Origin: Pseudomonas alloputida
GTDB lineage: Bacteria; Pseudomonadota; Gammaproteobacteria; Pseudomonadales; Pseudomonadaceae
Length of the DNA: 64,000 nucleotides
Assembly: GCF_021283545.2 (NCBI RefSeq)
Contig: NZ_CP128540.1
Location: 4,747,501 to 4,811,500, forward strand
Reading direction: 5' to 3'
Under the pieces are notes generated by a model. That model saw nothing but the letters and a program-made list of their open reading frames with translations. It was not told the origin of the DNA and did no database searches. The position numbers and the translations under genes are program-made. Every line of letters starts with the position of its first letter. Position 1 is the stretch's first letter. Positions 54,709-63,987 of this stretch are shown here, piece by piece.

Positions 54709-56754
54709 TTATGGATTAAAAGGGTCGCTGACGGTTTTGATTACCGGCACACTGGTGCCGGCCACGACCTCCTGCTCAATGACCCTGGCAATGCGAATCT
54801 GCCGCTTCGCGGTCCGTTCGTTGTCGTACGCAATGAGGATCACCCCGTCGCCCCCGAAGGTGACAATCGGGTACGTGACTTGGCCAACGGAATTGGGCTC
54901 CAGCACCACTTTGTGAGGCCAGGTGACCCCCTCATCATCCGACAGAGCAAGCGTGAGGGTTTTCCTCTCGATATCGTTGTTCCAGCAGATCAACAACCGA
55001 CCGCTCGGAGAGCGGCCCAGCCAGATCCGAGAGGACGAGGAAGGAGCCAGCGCCAGGTAGTTCACCCAGGGCGTCCAGGTTCTCATCATGTCGGTACTGA
55101 CCGACATCAGAACCCCCGAATCTCCTGGGTTCCAGCGGCACGTCGCCAGCACAGAACCATCGGCCCGCTGAACAAACTCAGTTTCGAAGAAACCGCTGTG
55201 CTGATTTCCGTTGTTGGGCGGAAGTTGGGAAATATGCTCGAGCTTTTTATTTCGCCAGTCGAACTTGTAGATATGCGGCCCAACATACTCCATCTCTCGG
55301 GGCGGATAGAGTGCATTGGATCTCCAGCCATCTACTGCCAGATACCAATCACCATTGACCTGTACCGGATGGCGAGGGTCGCCGAAATACGATAAACGGA
55401 AGGGCACACCCCATACAGGGAATTCCGCGTTAGGGTTGTGACAGATAACAGCCCAGCACCCACCCACGCCATCCATGAGTTTGTTGTTTCCGAAGACCCC
55501 GAAGAACAGCCACAGGCGACCATCAGGGTCTTTCCACAGCATGGGGTCAACGATGTGTTTGTCTCGGCCGGCGCGCTGAGCGATTGGCAAAGGGTTCAAC
55601 GGGTCATCTGCTGCGGTAAAGGTAAAGTAGCCGTACTCTTCGACGGTCTGACCGCCGTCATCGGAGTAAGCAAGAACCGCGAAGTTGCCAGCCCCCTCTC
55701 CTGCCAATTGGTTGTCGGCCCGCCATGCCAGCCAGTAGCGCTCGCTGCCGGTGCGCTCAATGGTTGCTGTCGCCTGGTACAGCCTCCCAGACAACCGATA
55801 GTCAGGGTCGTTGATGTTCCGTTCAAGGCGTGGAGGCGCGTCTACGTAAACGCTTGGCGGTCGCTGCTCGATGTTCCAATCGAAAGAGAAGTCAGTTTTA
55901 ATCTTCCGGTTCTTCGTGTCGATCTGCAGAGCAATCGAGCCATCCTGCAGGCCAAACACTAGCGCGCTGTCGCTGAGTGGAAGCGTATAGATCTCTGGAT
56001 ATTCGCGGCGATCGCTGTGGCCTTCGCTACCGTCCATGATGTCTACCGATCGACGCAGGGCCGAATTCACCACCAGGTGGTCCTGCTCGGTATCAACCCT
56101 GAATGGCTCTTTGTCACCCGCGATGAAGACTGCAGCATCGGCCAGCTTCAACGGCAGTGAAACCAACATCTGCCCGCTCTGCGCATCCATTACCAAGTCA
56201 CCATCTCCTGAAAGCTTGTCTGCCTCGCGATAGAATTGATCATCCACCAGAGATTTGATGGCAGGCTGGCCGGCAAACCGACGCCAAGCGCCAGAGCTAG
56301 CACTCCACGAATACCAACCGTCCAGGTTCGGGTCTTCGTCTCCATCAACCACCGCCATGACCGCATCGCGGGTTTGTGGGTCCGCCAACATCTCGGCGTA
56401 CGTGTCATACCGCTTGTTATTGAGGTCGTCGCCAAGGTTGGCGGCGGTTTCTTCCATGTGGGCGATGGCAGAGGTCTCAGCAGCGTCGACAGCGGCAACC
56501 GACTGACCAATATCCTGAACGCCTTCGTCGCGCGCGGCATTGACCGCAGCCTTTGCAGCGTTGACGGTCGGGCCTACTTCGTTCTTGGCGTTAATAACCA
56601 GGTTGTGGAAAGCCTGGTAGGTATTACGCGGCCTGCCAAAACGGTCCAGAAACGTTTCGGCGGTGCTGTTCATACCCAGGTCGAGGTTTTCGGAGTTATC
56701 GAAGAAGTCCAACGGGTTGCTGGACGGCATCGGGTTGAGCGTGTTGTTGGCCAT
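54709..56754 (-). CDS. Phage tail fibre protein with sialidase-like propeller domain
   Basis: ATG at 56754 with GGAGC gives 681 residues. The N-terminal 170 residues are Ala/Asp-rich and helical (DNSENLDLGMNSTAETFLDRFGRPRNTY), a segment common in fibres. The C-terminal part reads like a five-bladed glycosidase or sialidase-type propeller (YSDDGGQTVEEYG, DPMLWKDPDGRLWLFFG, LSDDEGVTWPHK, Asp-box-like SxDxGxTW). It may bind or cleave a host surface glycan, plausibly LPS. No catalytic residue set can be fixed by eye. Confidence 0.75.
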   Translation of the reverse strand: MANNTLNPMPSSNPLDFFDNSENLDLGMNSTAETFLDRFGRPRNTYQAFHNLVINAKNEVGPTVNAAKAAVNAARDEGVQDIGQSVAAVDAAETSAIAHMEETAANLGDDLNNKRYDTYAEMLADPQTRDAVMAVVDGDEDPNLDGWYSWSASSGAWRRFAGQPAIKSLVDDQFYREADKLSGDGDLVMDAQSGQMLVSLPLKLADAAVFIAGDKEPFRVDTEQDHLVVNSALRRSVDIMDGSEGHSDRREYPEIYTLPLSDSALVFGLQDGSIALQIDTKNRKIKTDFSFDWNIEQRPPSVYVDAPPRLERNINDPDYRLSGRLYQATATIERTGSERYWLAWRADNQLAGEGAGNFAVLAYSDDGGQTVEEYGYFTFTAADDPLNPLPIAQRAGRDKHIVDPMLWKDPDGRLWLFFGVFGNNKLMDGVGGCWAVICHNPNAEFPVWGVPFRLSYFGDPRHPVQVNGDWYLAVDGWRSNALYPPREMEYVGPHIYKFDWRNKKLEHISQLPPNNGNQHSGFFETEFVQRADGSVLATCRWNPGDSGVLMSVSTDMMRTWTPWVNYLALAPSSSSRIWLGRSPSGRLLICWNNDIERKTLTLALSDDEGVTWPHKVVLEPNSVGQVTYPIVTFGGDGVILIAYDNERTAKRQIRIARVIEQEVVAGTSVPVIKTVSDPFNP

Positions 56755-56770
56755 ATTTGCTCCGGGCACA

Positions 56771-56793
56771 AAAAAGCCCGCGCGGGGCGGGCA
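56771..56793 (-). terminator. Terminator after the small tail protein gene
   Basis: GCCCGC (56776-56781) and GCGGGC (56787-56792) pair; leftward a run of five to six T residues follows. It lies between the tail-tip cluster and the tail fibre gene. Confidence 0.75.
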
Positions 56794-56838
56794 TGCTCGT
56801 CGGGGTCCGGCGGCGCCGGAAGATTGAACGTGTAGGTA

Positions 56839-57294
56839 CTACTCGGCTTCTGGCCACTGCTGGTTGATAGCCAGGTCAATAATTGGGGAACCAGCAATAA
56901 AGTCCGGGTAGTTGCCCCACGGGCCTTTAATGATCGGCCGCTCCCACAGCTCAAGGTTGGCCGAGAAGGACCAGCTGCTTTTCCCAACCAGCGTCGGACC
57001 TTCGTAGATATCCATGAACCGGGATTTGTAGGCCCGGATCCCACCGGGCACCTTCAGCGGGCACTCGAACCACTGGCTACCGGACACCAGCTGCTCCTCA
57101 AACCAAGCTTCGAAGGCAAGCGCCTGGGCGTCGCTGAAGATCCATCGTACGGCGGCAACAGTCGGTACGCTTTTGTAAAGCCGCCGCTGCACTGAGCGGC
57201 CACTGACCTTGTTGGACCGGCGTATCGGGCTGACTGGCGTGAAGCCGTAACCCTCGCGCAGCGGCATGGGCAGCGATTGCGGGTATACAACCAT
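56839..57294 (-). CDS. Small phage tail protein, unassigned
   Basis: The 151-residue protein starts at 57294 with AAGGACC upstream. It contains RWIFSDAQALAFEAWFEEQL and GSQWFECPLKVPGG, and looks like a beta-rich small tail component, found between the TipJ-like protein and the fibre in this phage type. I cannot name it with confidence. It begins nine bases after the TipJ-like stop. Confidence 0.65.
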   Translation of the reverse strand: MVVYPQSLPMPLREGYGFTPVSPIRRSNKVSGRSVQRRLYKSVPTVAAVRWIFSDAQALAFEAWFEEQLVSGSQWFECPLKVPGGIRAYKSRFMDIYEGPTLVGKSSWSFSANLELWERPIIKGPWGNYPDFIAGSPIIDLAINQQWPEAE

Positions 57295-57303
57295 GATCGG
57301 TCC

Positions 57304-60303
57304 TTATGTCGGGGCGAAGCCGTCGTCATCGGCGTAGTAGTCGTCTCGGTACTCCAGAGCGGTGAAGTCACAGCTGCCGTCGGTGCCGGGGTTGATCTCG
57401 CTCATCATTGCGCTGTACCCCACCTGGGCGGATGCGGCGAACAGCAGCCGGGCCGGCTCTATTGAAAGATCGGTCACCAGGTCGAAGTCCAAGTCCGTTG
57501 CAGCGATGCTCATCTCGTACTCACCCACCCTGGCTGGCACGATCAGGGGGGTGGCCGACCCATCGTGCCGGCGGATCAGGATGCGCGGGTTGTCCACGTT
57601 CCAGTCCAGCGGCTCGGTGACCTCAAGCAACACACGGTCGCCGATCACCTGGGCGCCGACGATGAGTGCCGACTGGCTGGTGCCAGGGATATCGTCAGAA
57701 AGGGCCATGCGATCAAACCGCTCATAGCACAGCACCTCCAGATCGGTGGTGCCCGAGTACGACCAGCGCTGTGACTGGTGCTTGCGCAGCACGCGCATGC
57801 CGATCCGCCAAGCGCGGTCGCGATCAAGGACACCATCTAGGGTGATCGCATCGACCTTCAGGCCAAGGCTTTCTCCCAAGCGGCACGGCACGGTTTCTTC
57901 CGACCAGGTGCGGGGGTCGACGTACTTCACGTCCACCCCGTCGAAGTCATCCTGGCCCGGAGCAGTGAACGAGGCAGTCAGCTCGTCGGTCAGCTCATGA
58001 TTGGTGATGGTGCCTCGTACGGGCTGCACACCTTCCCGAATCGCACTGATCAGACCCTCGGTCAGTGTGAGGTGGCTCATGCCGGCCGCGAAGATCGTTT
58101 GCAGCACCTCGCGGACCGATGAGGCCTCGGTGTACTCAAGGTCAAAGGTCTCGCCGCGGGGCGTCCAGTGTGACGACTCCAGCCCGAGCAGTTTCGGCGT
58201 ATCAACCTCATCGGCCGGAATACCCAGGCTGCCCAGCACGTGCAGCGCAGCACCGCTAATGGACCGGCCAGCAAAACCCTCGTACAGCCGCTCAGCAACC
58301 AGGCTGACGCGCCGGTCGGACTGAGCGCCAAGGCGGTCGCCGGTCCTAATGGAGGCGGTGAAGATGGTCACTCCTGGGTAAACATTGGGTACATCCAGCT
58401 TCGAACGCAGCCCATACCAATAGATGGTGTCGCGAGTGTTCCCGCCGCTCTCGGGCTTTTCTCGCCTGACCCGGTACTGCGGGCGCATCTTGTACGGCAG
58501 AATCTTGCGGAAGGTGAAGCCGATGGCGTCTTCGGTGTTGCTCTGCAGATTGTGCACCTCTCGGGTCCAGGCCCCGCCAATTGCCGCATCGCGCCACTCG
58601 ACGAACACGTTCAGCGAGCCTGCCCGGCGGTGGCCGTTGCTCTTGTACCAGGCCAAGCCACCGGGCAGATAGAAATCGTACTCGATGGTGTCGGTCAGCT
58701 CCTGCTCCGGCACTGCCATGAACGGCCCAAGCCAGTCCAGGGTGGAAGCCCCGTCGGCACCAAGCGAGAAGTCCAGCAGCGTGCGCACGGTGAACCCGGC
58801 CCATCCGGTGTCAACCAGGCCGGCGTCGGTGAGGCGCTGCACGGTCATCGTCAAGCCGTCGATACCGGTAATCGTGAAGCGATGGCTGCGATATCCCAGG
58901 GACAGGCGCTGGGAGCCGTCTTCAAGCCCGGCGAACGGCGTGCCGTTGTCGTAGTTGAGCTCGATGTATGCTGGCTGCTCGGGCACACCGCCGGCCGATG
59001 CCGAGCCCACGGTGTAGACCGGGGCCACGCCAAACACGGCCACGGGCGCGTTGGACTGCGAGAGCGTGCCGCCCCGATAGGGGCTTGATGGCTCAGCGAT
59101 CAACAGCCGGCCATAGTTGTCCTGCGCCGTCAGCCCCATCCCATCAAGCTGGGAGGTGATGGCGGAGACCAGGCCGCTCATGTTCAAGAAGTTGGAGGCC
59201 AGCGAAATCGTCCGCGTGTTCCCGCGGTAGGTGATCGTCCAAACCGCTGGAGATGCCGAGAAGTCGTAGGTGGTCGGCGACGCACTCGCCTGCACGGCTG
59301 ACGGGCTGCCGCCCGACCCGGGTACCGGCGGCACGTAGGGCGAATAGTTGGCGACCACCAGGTCATAGTCCACGTCGGTCGATAGCGTCACCTTCATGCC
59401 GAGGAATGGCCCCAAATCCGCCAGCGGGCCAGAGATGCGGTCGTACTCACCAACGCTGCTCACCGTGTAGCTGTTCGGGGTACGCATGGTGATGGTCAGG
59501 CCGGCCGCCCACTCTTCGGGGAACTCGGGGTTCTCGCCTGCCAAGCTCACGCTCAACCCGCCCAATACCAGCGCGTCGGCAATTACCGAGGTGCCGCCAG
59601 TGGCCGTGGAAGCGGTGTCTAGGCCAGAGGTGCCGGCATCGGTGCCGCCCACCTCCCCTACCGAATACCAGTTTTCCGACCGGAGATCGCCGGCAAGGCT
59701 CTCCCCCGGTCCGTAGAACGCATACGACACATCGGCGCCGAAGGCAGCCAGCGGGGTATCCCCGATCTTGATGCTGCTGGGCAAGATCGAGTGCGAGCCC
59801 GCTCCCACGCACAAGCACAAGCTGGTATGAAGTTCGCGCTGGTTGACGAAGCGGGAAACCGGCTGCACCACGTAATCCGGGTAAACCTTGTACCGCCCAA
59901 GGATCTCCCGCACCGGCTCGTTGACCTTGGCGCGGTTGGCCTTCGCCGGGTTGAGGTCCATGGAGTCGCCCTGGCCAGGCTGCGACACCCCGGGCGTCTT
60001 CATCGACAGGACCATCACCAAGGCGACAGCGGCCACGGCCACAGCAGCCCAGGCCGCCACCACCAGGGCGCTGGCCCGCGGCTCGGGGTAAATCCGTACA
60101 TCCGCATCCGGCCGCACGACAAACTCGGCCCAGGCCGCGACCGGCAACACCGCGCCACCGACCTTGATGCAGATCGGGTGTTCGCGGTCCAGTGAGAAGT
60201 CAGGCGCCTGTTGCTTCAGCCATTCAACCAGCAGAATCGGGGCTTCGATGACGTGCGTTTCAAGCGGCTCGCCCTCAAGGCCACTCGGGTAAAGCCTGAT
60301 CAT
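57304..60303 (-). CDS. TipJ/gpJ-like central tail tip (host specificity) protein
   Basis: The 999-residue protein matches the lambda J/TipJ type. A hydrophobic helix (VVAAWAAVAVAAVALVMVLSM, about 81-101) follows a short N-terminal domain; the middle contains GDTPLAAFGADVSYAFYGPG and EFRKILPYKMRPQYRV-like text, then a fibronectin/tip domain. In lambda the C-terminus determines receptor choice. It overlaps the NlpC-like gene by four bases (60300-60303). Confidence 0.85.
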   Translation of the reverse strand: MIRLYPSGLEGEPLETHVIEAPILLVEWLKQQAPDFSLDREHPICIKVGGAVLPVAAWAEFVVRPDADVRIYPEPRASALVVAAWAAVAVAAVALVMVLSMKTPGVSQPGQGDSMDLNPAKANRAKVNEPVREILGRYKVYPDYVVQPVSRFVNQRELHTSLCLCVGAGSHSILPSSIKIGDTPLAAFGADVSYAFYGPGESLAGDLRSENWYSVGEVGGTDAGTSGLDTASTATGGTSVIADALVLGGLSVSLAGENPEFPEEWAAGLTITMRTPNSYTVSSVGEYDRISGPLADLGPFLGMKVTLSTDVDYDLVVANYSPYVPPVPGSGGSPSAVQASASPTTYDFSASPAVWTITYRGNTRTISLASNFLNMSGLVSAITSQLDGMGLTAQDNYGRLLIAEPSSPYRGGTLSQSNAPVAVFGVAPVYTVGSASAGGVPEQPAYIELNYDNGTPFAGLEDGSQRLSLGYRSHRFTITGIDGLTMTVQRLTDAGLVDTGWAGFTVRTLLDFSLGADGASTLDWLGPFMAVPEQELTDTIEYDFYLPGGLAWYKSNGHRRAGSLNVFVEWRDAAIGGAWTREVHNLQSNTEDAIGFTFRKILPYKMRPQYRVRREKPESGGNTRDTIYWYGLRSKLDVPNVYPGVTIFTASIRTGDRLGAQSDRRVSLVAERLYEGFAGRSISGAALHVLGSLGIPADEVDTPKLLGLESSHWTPRGETFDLEYTEASSVREVLQTIFAAGMSHLTLTEGLISAIREGVQPVRGTITNHELTDELTASFTAPGQDDFDGVDVKYVDPRTWSEETVPCRLGESLGLKVDAITLDGVLDRDRAWRIGMRVLRKHQSQRWSYSGTTDLEVLCYERFDRMALSDDIPGTSQSALIVGAQVIGDRVLLEVTEPLDWNVDNPRILIRRHDGSATPLIVPARVGEYEMSIAATDLDFDLVTDLSIEPARLLFAASAQVGYSAMMSEINPGTDGSCDFTALEYRDDYYADDDGFAPT

Positions 60304-60680
60304 CGGTAGTACTCCACTCGGGAAAAACGGCGCTCAAAGCGGCGCAGGGGCGTCAGGCTGACGTTTCGCTTGGGGTTGATCTCCAGAACCTCAAGGGCGC
60401 CGGCCACTTCCAGGACAATGGCAACGTGGTCCTGCACCTGCCCCCGGTAGGCCGCGGCAACCGCGCCGTGCCCAGCCGTGCAGCAGGTCACTGCGGTCTG
60501 GATCATCTCTTCACAGGCCCGCGCAAAGCCGCCATCCGCCTTGCGCATCTCTGCCCACTCCGGCCAGTCCGGCAAGCCCAGGTCGCGCCGAACCTCCAGC
60601 ACCAGCCCATAGCAGTCGACATGCGGCCACAGTCGGCCGCCCTCGACGTAGGCGCCGAGGGTGTATTTATCGATGTTCAT
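60300..60680 (-). CDS. NlpC/P60-like tail assembly protein
   Basis: The 126-residue protein has HVDCYGLVLEVRRDLGL (candidate catalytic Cys) and DHVAIVLE (candidate His) in the NlpC/P60 order, as in lambda K-type tail peptidases. It overlaps the neighbouring genes by four bases on each side. Annotations of such proteins vary; the hydrolase role is inferred. Confidence 0.7.
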   Translation of the reverse strand: MNIDKYTLGAYVEGGRLWPHVDCYGLVLEVRRDLGLPDWPEWAEMRKADGGFARACEEMIQTAVTCCTAGHGAVAAAYRGQVQDHVAIVLEVAGALEVLEINPKRNVSLTPLRRFERRFSRVEYYR

Positions 60681-61156
60681 AGGTAGCGCAGCCCTGGGAA
60701 TGCGTTGAGGTTGTAGGTATTGCGAGGCCAGCGGGTATCCAGCAGGTCGAAGTAGCCGGCGGTCACCGAGACCTGGGTCGCCGTGACTGAACCGCCCTTT
60801 ATCTTGAAGCGGTGCGGGGCGTGGGCTGGTGCACCGAGGTCGTCGGAGGTGTACGCGCGGTAGACCAGCGACATGCTGCGCCCATCCCTGAGCGCTGCGC
60901 GGATGAAGCCAGAGGCAATGCCGTCGATATTGCTCAGCGCGAAGGTCAGGTCCTGGGTGCCGTCGTCATTGCGCGCCGGCAGGGCCAGGTCCATGCCGCA
61001 TGGCGTGCACACCACCACCTGACCTGTTTCCAGCGTAATGGTCAGCTCGTCCCACCCCTTGGTCATCCAGTAGGTGGTGATCCCATCGGTGATCTCGAGC
61101 ACTTCATGAATGATCTCCGGCCCAGAGCTGGCGTACAGCCTTTTGAGAATGCTCAT
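60677..61156 (-). CDS. DUF1833 phage tail protein
   Basis: ATG at 61156 overlaps the tape-measure stop (ATGA) and gives 159 residues. EVLEITDG near the start, DLTFALSNIDG and the Gly-rich beta order match the DUF1833 family, found between tape measure and NlpC-like protein in siphophages. It is the counterpart of lambda L-like tail components. Confidence 0.75.
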   Translation of the reverse strand: MSILKRLYASSGPEIIHEVLEITDGITTYWMTKGWDELTITLETGQVVVCTPCGMDLALPARNDDGTQDLTFALSNIDGIASGFIRAALRDGRSMSLVYRAYTSDDLGAPAHAPHRFKIKGGSVTATQVSVTAGYFDLLDTRWPRNTYNLNAFPGLRYL

Positions 61157-63615
61157 CGCGCAGCCCTCTTGACGCCCCATCCCTGCGACAGCGCCTTGGA
61201 AACGTCGCCGTTACCCCGGGCTAGGTCGCCCGCGATCTGCTTCTTCGCCTCACGGATGAACACCTTCATGCGGTCGCCATCCTGCTGCACATCGACCTGC
61301 GCCGGGGCGTAGTTATGGACCTCTACGTTCATGGCGCCGCCGCCGGGCTTGGACGTGGCGTCCACGCTGTTGACACGCTGCAGGTAGCCGGTCAGGTCCC
61401 GGTTCTGCGCCGGGCTCAGGACGCGCTCGCCACCATCCAGCAACCAGGTGCCCTCGCTGGGAATATTGTCGATACCGGCGTGGGCCTGGCCGGACAGCGC
61501 CGAGCCTACTCCGGTCATCAGCACCCCTGCAGCTGCGGCGGCGGCGATAGCCGCACCCGGGGCGATTGCCGGGCCTACAAAGGGAACCCCGATCATCGCG
61601 GTGAATGCGTTCAGGCCGGCCATGGCCACCTGCGCCGCCGCATATGCCAGCAGCGAGTGCCCGATGGATTGGATGAAGGTTGCAGCGAAGTCCTTGGCGT
61701 TGAGCTTCCCGGTCTCGGCCCATTCAGTCAGCATGTCGGTCAACGAGCTGAAGGCCGCCGAACCCACGCTCTGCATGTTGCTGTACAGATCCATGGCAGC
61801 TTGTGCCTGGGTCGCGAAACCGCTGATGAAGCCAGCGGTGCCGTTCTGCTGCATCGCGTCAACATCCTGGTAGTACTTCTCCTGCATGGCCTTGCGGTCA
61901 TTCAGCGCTTTGTTGAGGATTTCCGTCTCCCGCTCGTACACCGAGTCGGACACATCCCCTGCATCGTGACGCTGCCGCAAATCCTCAAGCTGGTCCTGGT
62001 AGTTTTGCTCGATGGCCAGCAGGTCCAAGGCCCGCTGCTTCATCTCATCACTGCTGTAGGCATTCTTCAGCGGCGCATCCAGCGTGCGCTGATCGATGCT
62101 CAACTGCCGCTTCACGCTTGCATCAAAACCGGCGACCGCCTTGTCGTCCTCCTTGGCCTGCTTCAGTTGCTTCAGCTGGTCCAATTCAGCGGCCAGGCCC
62201 TTCAGACGCTCTTGCTGCTTGGCGCTCAGGCCGGTGAGATTCCCCGACTCCAGCTCGAACTGGAGCTTGGCCACCTCCGTGGCTTCTTTGCGCTTGTCCG
62301 TCTCGGTGTTGATAAGGGCAATCTGGCGTTTGTAGCCTTCCTCGGCGGTGTCGAACTGACCCTGGAGTTTTTTGGCAGCGGCTTCGGCCGCTTTGGCGGC
62401 CTCTTGCTGGGCTGGGGTAGTCGGCGTGAATGTGCCTGGCTGTGGCGTACCGCCACCAAGTTCTGCGGCAGCTTTTTTAGCATCAATTACATACTGACGA
62501 ATCTTGTCGCCCGCCAGCGGCTTAGCAAGCTCCTTATTGATTTCCTCGATAGCCACACGTGCATTGCCAAAATTCACCAGCGCGTCCTGACGCATATTTT
62601 CAGCGGCAGTTTTGAAATTGCGCGAAGTCTCTCCGAACGTGATTTTCCCGAGAATGTCGTTACCCGCAGCACCTATAGAATTCAGGTAATACATGGCCGT
62701 ATCAAAGCTACCGACCAGGGTCTGCGCAGTGATATTGAACGCCCGAGCAATGCCGTCACCGATGCTGGCTGTAACCGCTACGGTCTCAATCATTGAGTCG
62801 GCTAGAGCGCTGATCTGTGACTTCAATCCCCCAGCTTCTTTGGTACTGCTTGCCAAGTCCTTCGAAAGCTGCGCCAGCACAGGCATGAATTCGGCGGCTA
62901 GTGTGGTCTTCACTGCCCCCAAATATGTGCCAAGTACGGTGAGCTCATTACTGAACTGCTTGGCAGCCAGAATGGTTGTTTCATCCATTACGGCGCCAGC
63001 AGCTTCAGCTGCATCACCATATTCCTTGAAACCCTGGGAATTGTTCCGCAACAGCGGCAATAGAGCCGTTGCGTCACTGGCAATCGCTTCAAGGTAGAAA
63101 GTCATTTCCGACTGACTAACCTTCGCCTTTTCAAGGCTGGACACATACAGGCCAAGAGCCTGGCTGCCACTCAGGTTGCGAAACTGCTCAGCGGTAACGC
63201 CAACCTTCGGCGCGATCTGCTCAAAGAAGTCGGCCATCCCGCCGCCTCCGGTGTTCAGAAAATCACCGACTTTGTCATTCACGTCCTTGAGAATGTCGGA
63301 AAGCTTGTCCTGCTCGACCCCTACTGTTTTGGCCCCTACGGCCATCTTTTGGAAATCAGTTACGCTGACGTTTGCTACTGCGGCAAGGTTGGATATCTCA
63401 GATGCTGAATTGACAGCTGAGACCATCATCGTCGTAAACGCAGTAACAGCAGTCGCAACGCCTGCGCCCACAGCAGTACCTACCGCTTTGGCGCTCTTTT
63501 CAACCTCTTTACGCCACTTGGCGGAACTGCGCTCCGCCTTGTCCATGCCGGCTACAAACCCGCCAACCTGTGCAATAACGTCCAGAGTCAAAGTGCCCAG
63601 CGATCTTGAGGCCAT
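61153..63615 (-). CDS. Phage tail length tape measure protein
   Basis: ATG at 63615 with GGAG gives 820 residues. N-terminus LGTLTLDVIAQVGGFVAGMDKAE is typical; the middle is long coiled coil (for example AEAAAKKLQGQFDTAEEGYK), and a hydrophobic segment lies near residues 655-720 (GLNAFTAMIGVPFVGPAIAPG). It sets tail length and is likely injected with the DNA. It is the first of the coupled tail genes in the window. Confidence 0.9.
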   Translation of the reverse strand: MASRSLGTLTLDVIAQVGGFVAGMDKAERSSAKWRKEVEKSAKAVGTAVGAGVATAVTAFTTMMVSAVNSASEISNLAAVANVSVTDFQKMAVGAKTVGVEQDKLSDILKDVNDKVGDFLNTGGGGMADFFEQIAPKVGVTAEQFRNLSGSQALGLYVSSLEKAKVSQSEMTFYLEAIASDATALLPLLRNNSQGFKEYGDAAEAAGAVMDETTILAAKQFSNELTVLGTYLGAVKTTLAAEFMPVLAQLSKDLASSTKEAGGLKSQISALADSMIETVAVTASIGDGIARAFNITAQTLVGSFDTAMYYLNSIGAAGNDILGKITFGETSRNFKTAAENMRQDALVNFGNARVAIEEINKELAKPLAGDKIRQYVIDAKKAAAELGGGTPQPGTFTPTTPAQQEAAKAAEAAAKKLQGQFDTAEEGYKRQIALINTETDKRKEATEVAKLQFELESGNLTGLSAKQQERLKGLAAELDQLKQLKQAKEDDKAVAGFDASVKRQLSIDQRTLDAPLKNAYSSDEMKQRALDLLAIEQNYQDQLEDLRQRHDAGDVSDSVYERETEILNKALNDRKAMQEKYYQDVDAMQQNGTAGFISGFATQAQAAMDLYSNMQSVGSAAFSSLTDMLTEWAETGKLNAKDFAATFIQSIGHSLLAYAAAQVAMAGLNAFTAMIGVPFVGPAIAPGAAIAAAAAAGVLMTGVGSALSGQAHAGIDNIPSEGTWLLDGGERVLSPAQNRDLTGYLQRVNSVDATSKPGGGAMNVEVHNYAPAQVDVQQDGDRMKVFIREAKKQIAGDLARGNGDVSKALSQGWGVKRAAR

Positions 63616-63629
63616 CTTTTTCTCCGAGC

Positions 63630-63656
63630 ATAAAAAAACCCGCACTCGGCGGGCTA
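63630..63656 (-). terminator. Terminator after the superinfection-immunity gene
   Basis: CCCGC (63639-63643) and GCGGG (63649-63653) pair around ACTCG, followed leftward by seven T residues. It isolates the immunity gene from the tape-measure gene. Confidence 0.75.
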
Positions 63657-63672
63657 ATTGTCATGATTATAA

Positions 63673-63987
63673 CTATCGACCAAGAACCTTGGACTTCTCT
63701 GCTTCAAATTCTTCAGCGGTAAGATGTCCGCGATCTCTCAGTTCGGCCAACTTCTCAAGCTTCAAGTAAGGATCTTCCTTGTCTGGCCGCGTGACCAGTA
63801 TCTCTTTGTGCTTAACCGTAGAATTGCTCTTTATCGCAGACACCGACCATATAAGCGATGCAACCCAGCCTATAAATGTCCAGCCAAGCAACAGATTCAG
63901 GAAAAAAATCGAAGCCTTGTTGTGATGCCCTCGTACCACTGAGATCAGGAATGGCAGAAGGTACAAAGCCGTCATCCCTATCAGCAT
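63673..63987 (-). CDS. Superinfection-immunity type membrane protein with SHOCT domain
   Basis: The 104-residue product has two hydrophobic helices (about 5-20 and 27-52) and the phrase NLLLGWTFIGWVASLIWSV, the mark of the superinfection immunity family (T4 Imm-like, PF14373). The last 28 residues (KLEKLAELRDRGHLTAEEFEAEK) are a SHOCT oligomerisation motif. Such a moron gene in a prophage, behind its own terminator, suggests exclusion of related phages. The ATG at 63987 lies near the window end, so an upstream extension cannot be excluded. Confidence 0.75.
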   Translation of the reverse strand: MLIGMTALYLLPFLISVVRGHHNKASIFFLNLLLGWTFIGWVASLIWSVSAIKSNSTVKHKEILVTRPDKEDPYLKLEKLAELRDRGHLTAEEFEAEKSKVLGR

